A stretch of 64,000 nt of DNA, taken from the NCBI GenBank assembly GCA_900635495.1, contig LR134136.1, positions 682,001-746,000 of the forward strand, in the 5' to 3' direction. Both the position numbers and the translations under genes were made by a program. Under the pieces are notes generated by a model. The model was not told the origin of the DNA. It made no database searches and saw nothing but the letters and a program-made list of their open reading frames with translations. Of the stretch, positions 9,048 through 16,994 are shown one piece after another. The stretch comes from Atlantibacter hermannii (lineage in GTDB: Bacteria; Pseudomonadota; Gammaproteobacteria; Enterobacterales; Enterobacteriaceae). The first letter of the stretch is position 1. Each line of letters begins with the position of its first letter.

Positions 9048-9884
9048 ATGAGCACCGCACTGTATGGGGGTGTGATGACGATGTGTCGGGTACTGAATGT
9101 CGCCCGGGCCGGGTTCTATGCGTGGCTGCATAACCCTGTCTCGGCGCGTGATAAAGATAACCAGCGCCTGCTGATGCTTATCCGCGACTCATATTCCCTG
9201 AGCGGAGGCGTATACGGTTATCGACGGGTTCATGGCGATCTGAACGAAATCGGGGAAACCTGCGGTAAAAACCGGGTGGGTCGGATCATGCAACTGAACC
9301 GGATTAAAGCTGTGCGCGGCTATAAAGCTCCACGTCGTATCGCTGGCAGGCCTTCAGTCGTTGCTCCTAATCGCGTGCAGCGGCAGTTCACCGTTGTCCG
9401 GGCCAACCAGGTCTGGGTCACTGATATTACTTATATCCGCACCTGGCAGGGCTGGCTGTATCTGGCGGTGGTTATCGATCTCTTCGCCCGTAATGTGGTC
9501 GGCTGGTCGATGAAACCCACTCTCTCACGCGAACTGGCGCTAGACGCGCTGATGATGGCGGTCTGGCGCCGAAAACCAGACGGCGAGGTCATCGTACATA
9601 GCGATCAAGGTAGTCAGTACGGCAGTGACGACTGGCAGCGCTTCTGCCGGGCCAATAACCTGGCACCGAGCATGAGCCGGCGTGGCAACTGCCAGGATAA
9701 TGCGGTGGCCGAATCGTTCTTCAGTTCACTGAAAAAAGAACGCATCAGGAAGAGAATATACAAAACCCGGGATCTGGCCCGGGCGGATATCTTCGATTAC
9801 ATTGAAGTATTCTACAACCGGGCCCGGCGCCACAGTCACCTCGGTGGCGTCAGTCCGGAGGCCTTCGAACAGGCCTCATCGTGA
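9048..9884 (+). CDS. IS3-family transposase OrfB (DDE integrase core)
   Basis: About 278 residues. It has an HTH_21-like region, then the rve integrase core with the DDE residues: WVTDITYI (first Asp), VIHSDQGSQY (second Asp) and NAVAESFFSSLK (Glu). The normal upstream part of OrfB (KYRFINEHRTVWG) lies in a different frame because of a five-G run at 9066-9070; with four G it joins smoothly. This is one of several single-base indels in the window and may be a sequencing error. Confidence 0.9.
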   Translation: MSTALYGGVMTMCRVLNVARAGFYAWLHNPVSARDKDNQRLLMLIRDSYSLSGGVYGYRRVHGDLNEIGETCGKNRVGRIMQLNRIKAVRGYKAPRRIAGRPSVVAPNRVQRQFTVVRANQVWVTDITYIRTWQGWLYLAVVIDLFARNVVGWSMKPTLSRELALDALMMAVWRRKPDGEVIVHSDQGSQYGSDDWQRFCRANNLAPSMSRRGNCQDNAVAESFFSSLKKERIRKRIYKTRDLARADIFDYIEVFYNRARRHSHLGGVSPEAFEQASS

Positions 9885-10106
9885 GGACAGAATTTGTCTA
9901 CGGGCGTGGGGGCAGTCCAAATTTGAGCGTAATCATATTTTACTCCGTTATGCTTGCCAGCCGGGAATAAAATGAGTGTCTGAATGTCCACTTACCCTCT
10001 AAACGTTTTATCCATTACGTTGTGATAGAGGGTAATACACCCGCGACGTACAAGCACTCCTTCAATAAGTGACTTTCCTATATAAGCTCCCTTTTCTTCT
10101 ATGTGG

Positions 10107-10702
10107 TCACATAAGCGTGTGTACTTTGTTAAATGCAATCTGCTTCATCATGCCTTTCACGCCCCAAACTGAAGACTCATGCAGGGTGCGCCTTGTACTG
10201 GTATCGCTGGTCTGGATGATTACGCGATCGCAGTAGCGCCGGATGTTGCGGATAAGGATGGGAAAAGTCTCTTTCTCAATTTCTGTCCGGTTAAATGCTT
10301 CATCCAGTATTACTACCTCACAGTCTTGGGTAAACGGTACGTTACCCCTATCCCATCAACCCATACATCGTTAGTACCTTTTGCGAGTTCTTCTACCTTA
10401 AGGTTTGCGGCCACCTGTAACTTAACGAACGGCATCCGGGCAAGTGATGCCCTTAATATATGGTCATATGTAAGCAGTACTACTGCATCATCATCACCGA
10501 CTGACAAACAACAGAACAGATCCCGGCGTTTAAAGAAGGCCGCCTGAGTACCGATAGCCCTAAGCATGTCATAGTAATAAGCCCGTTTCTGTTCCACATT
10601 CGTGAGTACCGGCATGTTCTTGTGAAGAGTTTGCACGCCTAATAAACGCCCATCGGGAGTCGTTACTGGTACTGCCACAATAGATGTAGATAATGAATTC
10701 AT
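10107..10702 (-). pseudogene. Short EAL-domain-like protein, frameshifted
   Basis: The minus-strand frame from 10702 gives 129 residues, but its natural continuation (DCEVVILDEAFNR, then IRRYCDRVIIQTSDT) is in another frame. One additional C in the run at 10345-10348 would restore a protein of about 198 residues ending at 10107. The pattern resembles short, degenerate EAL-type proteins seen near fimbrial or accessory loci, where the phosphodiesterase active site is often lost; I do not see a clean EAL motif. Family assignment is tentative. The break may be a sequencing error. Confidence 0.45.
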
Positions 10703-11422
10703 GATTCCGTCCTATTCATTTAACTGGCTTGTGTTGATAGCTTTGTTATTAACTTTTCAGTTGTTCGCCTGAGGTTGGCAGGAATTGTGCGTCATGGTTT
10801 TGACAGGTAGTGTCGTAGAAAAAGAAAATTTAAAATGGTTACCTTGTGCTGTTTATATATACAGTCAATTATGTCGAGCAAAGCGTGACTTATATGACGG
10901 ATAGGATCGCTTTAACACTTCACGCTCCATGTTTCGCGCCTCAGGTTTTTTCTAAATACCCCGTTATCCTTTTCGTTTTGTGAAATTGCTTCTCATCCAA
11001 GAAGCGCTCAGTCATGCGATATCACTATTGGAATAGCTTTAGATACGGCTAAAAATTTGCTGTAGGCAGGTAAAGATCGCCTGCGAATTTTTTATATTTC
11101 CGTAACGGCAATATTATCTGCCAGCCAGGCGGGTTGGCGAACGTTGAGCCTATTACTGCTGGTGCAGTCCTCTCTCTTCCTCCCCTCTATTAATTTTAAG
11201 AATTTTCTCCTTATTTAATTTGAAATGACATAACCTGTCAGCAGAATGTAATAACCTTAAGCTTTCTGTATCAACCGGAAACAGGGGCTATTCAAGTTTC
11301 ATTTAAGGCCTTTTTGCCATTAATAACTCTGAAATGCCACTAAAAGGAATCGTGCGCCAGGACGGTGAACGCTGGCTGTGATCGTTAATGTTTTCGGGAT
11401 AACAATTTTCTGAGCATAAAAA
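10703..11422. other. 720-base gene-free region between divergent genes
   Basis: AT-rich region separating the EAL-like gene (minus) from the WYL regulator (plus). I find no convincing coding frame. It should hold the promoters of both genes and possibly the operator of the WYL regulator, but no clear inverted repeat stood out. Confidence 0.5.
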
Positions 11423-12333
11423 ATGAAAGACAGCAGTAAAAAATACGAACTACTTATTGAACGTTTGTGTGAAACATTTGGCGCTCTGTATCAGGGCCAC
11501 ACTATCGATAAAACCTGGCTCTGCGAACAATTTGGCATAACGGAACGCACCGCCTACCGTGATTTAGCCAGGCTTTCACACCTTCTGGATGAAGTATCGA
11601 ACGGACGTTACAGACTCAGTGATCATCTCAGGCCTTCATTACATACAGATAATCTTGCCGATTTCGCTAATTTCACGGGCGTAGCTCATCTCTTCCCATA
11701 TAACGATGGAAGATCACTACGTTACCGGTTGAAAAACTCCGGAAATATGACGATTCAGGGTGCCACCAGCCGGGAAAACCGCCCCTCAGCGAGCTTATGG
11801 ACAAACTTGATAAATCCATTACGACTCGCGTAGAGATAACCTTTTTATATCGTGGCAAGTCGCGCGTTGTGCAACCGTACAGGCTTATCAACCATTATGG
11901 GTTATGGTATCTGGCTGGCGTAGAAGAAGGTCGCCTTAAGGCATTTGAGCTTGCCCGCATTGAGCGTTTTTCGACAACAGAAATCCAGTTCCCTGCCGAT
12001 GCTGCTGTTACTGAGGAACTCAATACTACATTAGGCATTCACTTTGGTAAGCGCATTGAGGCCACCCTGCGGGTTTCTGCTCACGCGGCGGACTATGTTA
12101 CCCGTCGCCCGCTTTTCCCCGCACAACATGTCACGCAAAAGCACCCAGACGGTAGTCTTACACTCACCACAGCGGTTAGGGATAAACATACGCTGTTTCG
12201 CTGGCTGCGCTACTGGCTGCCAGATATTCAAATCCTGTCCCCAGCTTCGCTTAAGCAAGACTTCAGCAATGATTTCAAGGCGCGTTTGAAAGAAGCCCAC
12301 GAAGAAACGTTTACCCATTGTGAGATAAAGTGA
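11423..12333 (+). pseudogene. WYL-domain transcriptional regulator, single-base frameshift
   Basis: DNA-binding regulator of the class (BrxR/CapW-like) that often controls defence operons. An N-terminal winged helix-turn-helix (TIDKTWLCEQFGITERTAYRD) is followed by a WYL domain with the LWYLAG signature and the ELARIERF stretch. Two frames, 11423-11833 and 11797-12333, join after the segment ENRP if one C is added to the run at 11782-11785; the product would be about 303 residues. It is the first gene of a plus-strand run leading into the HsdR remnant and mcrBC, which suggests it regulates them. The break may be a sequencing error. Confidence 0.8.
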
Positions 12334-12824
12334 TGTCTATTGGTCGGATTCGTCCGCAATTTACCCAAGGGTTAGAGAAAGCGCGCGCGGAAGACAAACC
12401 CGCTTACCGCCTGTCGAAGCTTCACCAGCAGCACCTGAAACTGCAGGAAGATGCGGCGGAATACAAAATCAAACCGGCTAATGATGTCGGCACGGCGAAG
12501 CCGAAGGATAAGAAAGAAGAGTTTCTGTCGAATATCCTAGCCCGTCTTAACGACCTTTTTGTGACCGATAATCTTAGCGATAAAGACATGATCAATTATG
12601 CCTTCGCGGTGCGCGACAAGCTGTCAGAAAACCACGCAGTGATGACGCAAATTGCCAATAACACCCGCGAACAGGCGATGCTGGGCGATTTCCCGAAAGC
12701 CATTGATGATGCGGTGATGGACAGCAACGATGCGCATCAGGAGATGATGATGCAGTACCTGTCAAATCCTGAACTGGCGAAAGGCTTTGCGCGGGTGGTG
12801 TTTGATATGCTGAAAGGGGCTTAA
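12330..12824 (+). CDS. HsdR C-terminal domain-like protein, probable remnant
   Basis: 164 residues (GTG start; ATG at 12333 is an alternative), overlapping the WYL stop codon by TGATG. The sequence (KKEEFLSNILARLNDLF, DKDMINYA, QAMLGDFPKAIDDAV) corresponds to the C-terminal helical region of EcoR124-type type I restriction subunit HsdR, which contacts the methylase core. The nuclease and translocase domains are absent. It is probably what remains of an hsdR gene after a deletion that brought the WYL gene next to it, although the coupled start means it could be expressed. It is not derived from the complete hsdR at 38339-41470, whose C-terminus differs. Confidence 0.65.
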   Translation: MMSIGRIRPQFTQGLEKARAEDKPAYRLSKLHQQHLKLQEDAAEYKIKPANDVGTAKPKDKKEEFLSNILARLNDLFVTDNLSDKDMINYAFAVRDKLSENHAVMTQIANNTREQAMLGDFPKAIDDAVMDSNDAHQEMMMQYLSNPELAKGFARVVFDMLKGA

Positions 12825-12853
12825 CGCTTTTTCATCAAGGAGTGGTGTGGGAA

Positions 12854-14836
12854 ATGCTGAATTCTTTCGAGATATACCAGGCGTTGAATGAATTGGGGTA
12901 CCGGCTTGAGGCTGGAAATTTCGAGCCAAGCTATGCATCCGAACATGCGCTCGGGAATGGAAAGTATCTGTATGTGAAACGTAAGCAGGAAGGTTTTGTC
13001 AGTAAGAGCCCATTAGTTCTTGCACCAGAAACCCTTGCCTTAAGGGCCGAAATTGATCGCATTGCGGGTATCCACTGCCTTTGGGAAAAAGTAAAAAGCA
13101 CCAGCTACCGCCGTTACCCGAAAGATAATGGAACGTCCCAATATGGTTTTGCGGCAGATGTTGAATCAGTTGGCGCGCTACAGGCGCTGGTGGCTTTGCT
13201 GGATGGCCAACCCTCTTCAAGCACTACACCCGGACTAAAAAGAGACGACCAAAACAAGGAACAATCGCCAATGTACCCCTTAAACCAGATTCTCTTTGGG
13301 CCACCAGGCACGGGTAAAACCTACAGTACCACCGAAATGGCGGTCAAAATTGCCGATAATGCGTGGTACCAACAGACCACGCGAGAACATCATGGCAATG
13401 ACTTACGGGAGTTGGTAAAAGAACGCTATAAGGCGTTGGTAGAAAAGCAGCGCATTATGTTTACCACCTTCCACCAGAGCTTCTCCTATGAAGATTTTAT
13501 CGAAGGGATTCGCGCGACGACTGATGAAAAAACGGGCACGCTTCGCTACGAAGTTGTGGATGGTATTTTTAAACAGCTGTGCCTGAATGCTGAGGTTAAA
13601 ACAAGTGGTAGTTCAACCCAGTCATTGTCCTTGAATGGGAGACGGATTTGGAAAATGTCTCTTGGAAATACTCTTGACGGTGAAGATTATATTTTCGATG
13701 AGTGCCTTGTGAACAATTATATTCTATTAGGTTGGGGGGATAATCTTGATTTTAGTGGCTGCACGACGGGTGCTGATGTCCGACTGCGCATAGATGAATC
13801 GAGTAATAGCCTGGTTGAGCGAAGTGAATACATGCTGACTGCGGTCAATATGTTTAAAAATATCATGCAGAATGGTGATTTGGTTATTATTTCCGATGGT
13901 AACCATAAGTTTAGAGCCATTGCCGAGATCGCTGGCGATTATCAATACCTGCCTAATGATGAACGCGTAGGTTATCATCAAATGCGTAAGGTCAACTGGC
14001 TGCGAACCTATTCGCCGAGCTTACCGAAAGAACAGCTATTTTTAAAAGCACTTTCACAGATGACGTTATATGAGTTGAGGGATACCTCAATTGATAGGGA
14101 AAAACTGTCTCAACTACTGGCTCCGGTTGAAACAACTGACAATCAAGCATTGCCGCACGTACTCATTATCGATGAAATAAATCGTGGTAATATTGCCCGC
14201 ATCTTTGGTGAATTAATTACTCTGTTGGAACCCGATAAACGATTGGATGCCGAAGATGCCCGCTCCTTAGTATTACCGTATTCTAAACAGCAGTTTTCCG
14301 TGCCCAGGAATGTCTATGTGATTGGCACTATGAATACTGCGGATAAGTCGTTAATTCAAATGGACCTGGCGTTAAGACGCCGCTTTAGCTTTACAGAAAT
14401 GCCTGCACGACCGGAGTTGTTAGCTGGGATCACTGCGTTTGGCGTTGATGCCGCACAGTTGCTAACGCGTATTAATCAGCGTATCGAAGCGCTGCTCGAT
14501 AGTGAGCATATGATTGGTCATGCTTACTTTATGCCACTAAAGAAATTAGAAAATAATGCCGACCGTGAAGCCTGTCTTGCCAGCATCTTCCAGGACAAAA
14601 TCATTCCATTGCTGAGAGAGTATTTCTTTGATGATTATGAGCGTATCGGCTGGGTGCTTAATGACTCGGTAAAAGCGAAAGAAAACCGTTTTATTCTGTT
14701 GCAGCAGTCAGCACAACTCCCATCACTTTCTGCACTATTCCCGAAAGATATTGCGGATAGCTTGTCTGACAGGCGTTTTCGCATCAATGAACGTGCTTTC
14801 GCGTCGGCAGAAGCTTATCAGGGTATTGTCGCATGA
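12854..14836 (+). CDS. mcrB: McrB-type GTPase with EVE-like insertion
   Basis: Subunit of the McrBC modification-dependent restriction enzyme, which recognises modified cytosine DNA and drives cleavage by McrC with GTP. The AAA+ core has Walker A GPPGTGKT (about residues 149-156), Walker B LIIDEINRGN, and the McrB-type NTAD signature before the arginine-rich DLALRRRF. The first roughly 115 residues form a separate domain I do not recognise. Between the Walker A half and Walker B lies an extra 170-residue segment (about 13610-14110) that looks like an EVE/PUA-type domain. ATG at 12854 is chosen, 11 bases after AAGGAG; GTG at 12842 is in frame. The stop overlaps mcrC by ATGA. Confidence 0.88.
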   Translation: MLNSFEIYQALNELGYRLEAGNFEPSYASEHALGNGKYLYVKRKQEGFVSKSPLVLAPETLALRAEIDRIAGIHCLWEKVKSTSYRRYPKDNGTSQYGFAADVESVGALQALVALLDGQPSSSTTPGLKRDDQNKEQSPMYPLNQILFGPPGTGKTYSTTEMAVKIADNAWYQQTTREHHGNDLRELVKERYKALVEKQRIMFTTFHQSFSYEDFIEGIRATTDEKTGTLRYEVVDGIFKQLCLNAEVKTSGSSTQSLSLNGRRIWKMSLGNTLDGEDYIFDECLVNNYILLGWGDNLDFSGCTTGADVRLRIDESSNSLVERSEYMLTAVNMFKNIMQNGDLVIISDGNHKFRAIAEIAGDYQYLPNDERVGYHQMRKVNWLRTYSPSLPKEQLFLKALSQMTLYELRDTSIDREKLSQLLAPVETTDNQALPHVLIIDEINRGNIARIFGELITLLEPDKRLDAEDARSLVLPYSKQQFSVPRNVYVIGTMNTADKSLIQMDLALRRRFSFTEMPARPELLAGITAFGVDAAQLLTRINQRIEALLDSEHMIGHAYFMPLKKLENNADREACLASIFQDKIIPLLREYFFDDYERIGWVLNDSVKAKENRFILLQQSAQLPSLSALFPKDIADSLSDRRFRINERAFASAEAYQGIVA

Positions 14837-16191
14837 TGATCCAGGTCCGGGAATATGCTCTGCTGACTTGTGATAGTTCTCAATCGGCCAGTATGGATTT
14901 GGGAATTGTCTCTGAGGCAACCTTTTCCTGGCTTGAGCAATTGCAACAAACGTGGAGTGGTAACTCTCAAATTCTCAGCCGAGAAGGGAAGCGGTTTTTA
15001 CGTTTGGGAAGCTATGTCGGTTATCTACAATCCCCGAATAGCGAATCAATCGAAATTCTGCCAAAAACCACATTTGAAGCGTCAACTGAGGTAGCCCCCC
15101 TGCGTCAGCTTTTACGCCGAATGCTAAGCGCCTCTTTAGGTATTACACCCCGTGAGGCGAACCAGGCGGCATTGCAGCGTAGTGACCAGCCTCTGCATGA
15201 ATGGATAATCAGTGAGTTTTTGCGGCATCTTGCTGACTTAGTGCGCAAAGGGCTGCGTTTCGATTATCACCTCATCGAGGACGAACATAGCGCGTTCATC
15301 CGTGGTCAACTGAATGTCACTGCGCAAATGAGAATGCCTCCGGGCAGAGGCACTCATTTTCATGTGCGTTATGCCGAGTTTTCCCCTCAGCGCATCGAGA
15401 ACCGTCTGCTACGGACGGCTTTGGATTGGGCGCTTAAAATGACCAGACAAGGGCAGAGCTGGAGACAGGCAAATTCACTTAGCCACCAATTGGATGGCAT
15501 AGAGCCTATTTGTGGCAGTGCAACACAATCCTTGAGGCAATGGAGTGACGGCAAATATCTCTTAGGCTATCGTGCCATAAAGCCGTGGTGCCAACTCATT
15601 CTTGAGCAGATGAATCCAGATTTTCAACATGGAGCCCATCAGGGAATTTCTCTATTGTTCCCTATGGAGAGGTTATATGAAGGCTGGGTAGGATGCGGTC
15701 TGGCTGGTACGTTGCATCACGATTACCAGCTTACTGAACAGACGAAGAGCCAGTTCTTGTTAGAGCATGCTCCTGTTGGCGAAAATTCATCTCAACGATG
15801 GTTCATGCTCAAACCAGACTTTCTTATCACCGGTGGGCAGACGGCGGTTCTGGATGCTAAATGGAAGCTTCTGGATAGCAGAGCTGCGGATAGTCTTAGA
15901 AAGTATGAAATCAGCCAGACAGACCTGTATCAGATGTTCGCCTATGGGCAAAAGTATCTCCATGGGAAAGGCAATATGATGCTGATTTATCCGCGTCATC
16001 AATACTTTGCTACATCGTTGCCGGTGTTCCGTTTCGACGAAGATTTATCTCTATGGTGTGTGCCCTTTGACCTTGAATCTGGTGAGTTGGTAAAAGGCGA
16101 GTGGCAGGATTCGTTCCGTTGCTTCCCTGTTGATGACCCGACAACGGCTTATGACGAACAACAAAATAGCTACGCATTTTTTGAGTCTTAG
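14833..16191 (+). CDS. mcrC: McrC-type endonuclease subunit
   Basis: 452-residue nuclease partner of McrB. The N-terminal region starts with a beta-rich McrB-contact domain, and the C-terminal half has a PD-(D/E)XK core with KPDFLI followed by AVLDAKWK, giving the Asp and the D-x-K catalytic pair. Length is somewhat above that of E. coli K-12 McrC. The ATG lies inside the mcrB stop (ATGA), the usual coupling of this pair. No frame damage is seen, so the McrBC pair appears functional. Confidence 0.88.
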   Translation: MMIQVREYALLTCDSSQSASMDLGIVSEATFSWLEQLQQTWSGNSQILSREGKRFLRLGSYVGYLQSPNSESIEILPKTTFEASTEVAPLRQLLRRMLSASLGITPREANQAALQRSDQPLHEWIISEFLRHLADLVRKGLRFDYHLIEDEHSAFIRGQLNVTAQMRMPPGRGTHFHVRYAEFSPQRIENRLLRTALDWALKMTRQGQSWRQANSLSHQLDGIEPICGSATQSLRQWSDGKYLLGYRAIKPWCQLILEQMNPDFQHGAHQGISLLFPMERLYEGWVGCGLAGTLHHDYQLTEQTKSQFLLEHAPVGENSSQRWFMLKPDFLITGGQTAVLDAKWKLLDSRAADSLRKYEISQTDLYQMFAYGQKYLHGKGNMMLIYPRHQYFATSLPVFRFDEDLSLWCVPFDLESGELVKGEWQDSFRCFPVDDPTTAYDEQQNSYAFFES

Positions 16192-16212
16192 AAAGATGAG
16201 GGGGAAGTAATC

Positions 16213-16830
16213 ATGGCTTATAAGGATTTCTACCATTTACTGTTGGAGTCTTTTTCCCAACCAGTTGAGCTGTTCACCGGGTCAAGGAATGTCCCTTTTA
16301 TTCTCTATGCTGAAGAACAAAAGCTGTTTGTTCGAAACGGAAAAGATAATACCAGCCGTATAGATCCCAAAGAAGTTGTAGCATTTGTTGAGCGGTTTGA
16401 AGAAAGTGAAAGTTTGTTAGCTAAAGACTACCAGGACGTGACTTTCAAAGCCTCCTATCTACTGGCTGCGATGAAATATATTACTGAGCAGCATGCATCC
16501 GTTGTACGATTTCACAGCGAGGAGCTTTATAACAGCGAAGCGCAATATAAAGACTGGGTGAATGCAAACCCTGAAGGCTATGTTTTAAATTTGCTTAAAA
16601 GAAGTCAGATAAGCAGTGCGCTGGATCCTACAAATTCTACCTGCCTACATTCCGCTGGCTGTTCTTCGGTTAATAATGAACGCAGTTACTCTCAATCTGA
16701 GCCGTTCACGGGTAATGATTACTTTAAAATTTGCTCAACAAATCTTTGTGAGCTTGAACAAGAAGCTATCAGAGTAACAAAGCTTAGCCTCGTGAAAAGG
16801 CATTCTTGTATAAAAAGTAAGGTGCGTTAA
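16213..16830 (+). CDS. Unrecognised protein downstream of mcrC
   Basis: 205 residues, 21 bases after mcrC on the same strand, with a strong ribosome site (AGGGGGAAG) before ATG 16213; it is therefore probably co-transcribed. I do not recognise the family. It is mixed alpha/beta with no signal peptide or membrane segment, is rich in acidic residues in the first 100 positions, and turns Ser/Cys-rich towards the end. An IS end begins seven bases after the stop, so the natural C-terminus may have been altered. It could be an accessory of McrBC or a separate passenger. Confidence 0.6.
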   Translation: MAYKDFYHLLLESFSQPVELFTGSRNVPFILYAEEQKLFVRNGKDNTSRIDPKEVVAFVERFEESESLLAKDYQDVTFKASYLLAAMKYITEQHASVVRFHSEELYNSEAQYKDWVNANPEGYVLNLLKRSQISSALDPTNSTCLHSAGCSSVNNERSYSQSEPFTGNDYFKICSTNLCELEQEAIRVTKLSLVKRHSCIKSKVR

Positions 16831-16836
16831 TTCCAC

Positions 16837-16861
16837 TGACCTGCTCCCCGTTGATTAATAC
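16837..16861. mobile_element. Solitary IS terminal repeat (25 bp)
   Basis: Twenty-five bases starting TGACCTGCTCCCCGTTG are identical to the orfA-side end of the IS at 42899-44119. Similarity fades after 16861. No transposase remains. It marks a former insertion or a recombination joint between the McrBC and Hsp70-like modules. Confidence 0.75.
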
Positions 16862-16908
16862 TCCACTTTCTTAGGCTGGTGTGTCCTGGCATGCCGAAAG
16901 CACCTTTT

Positions 16909-16943
16909 AAAAGATCTGCCAGTATTTTACTGGCAGATCTTTT
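16909..16943. terminator. Strong bidirectional terminator
   Basis: Perfect 16-bp inverted repeat (AAAAGATCTGCCAGTA and its complement) with a three-base loop. A and T runs on both sides allow termination in both directions. It separates the plus-strand mcrBC operon from the minus-strand Hsp70-like operon that ends at 16995. Confidence 0.85.
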
Positions 16944-16994
16944 CTATGCTTGCTGCACGTTGCCTAACCCCAAAAGCTATAAGGGAAATTCAGA

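Larger units (their letters stand above)
8650..9919 (+). mobile_element. IS3-family element with duplicated left end
   Basis: Terminal inverted repeats start at 8689 (TGGACTGACCCCGCCCCGG) and end at 9919, with two overlapping-frame transposase genes between them. The first about 39 bases of the left end occur twice in tandem (8650-8688 and from 8689), so an extra partial copy of the left terminus precedes the element. I see no target-site duplication. Confidence 0.85.

Noticed and set aside
9993..10034. Nine-base inverted repeat TACCCTCTA/TAGAGGGTA
   Set aside because: The 24-base loop and lack of a T run make it a weak terminator or operator candidate.
10179..10547. 122-codon plus-strand frame
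   Set aside because: Antisense to the EAL-like gene, whose continuation in a second frame is coherent on the minus strand.
11423..16191. BREX system, suggested by the WYL regulator
   Set aside because: No pglX, pglZ, brxC or brxL genes are present; the downstream genes are McrBC.
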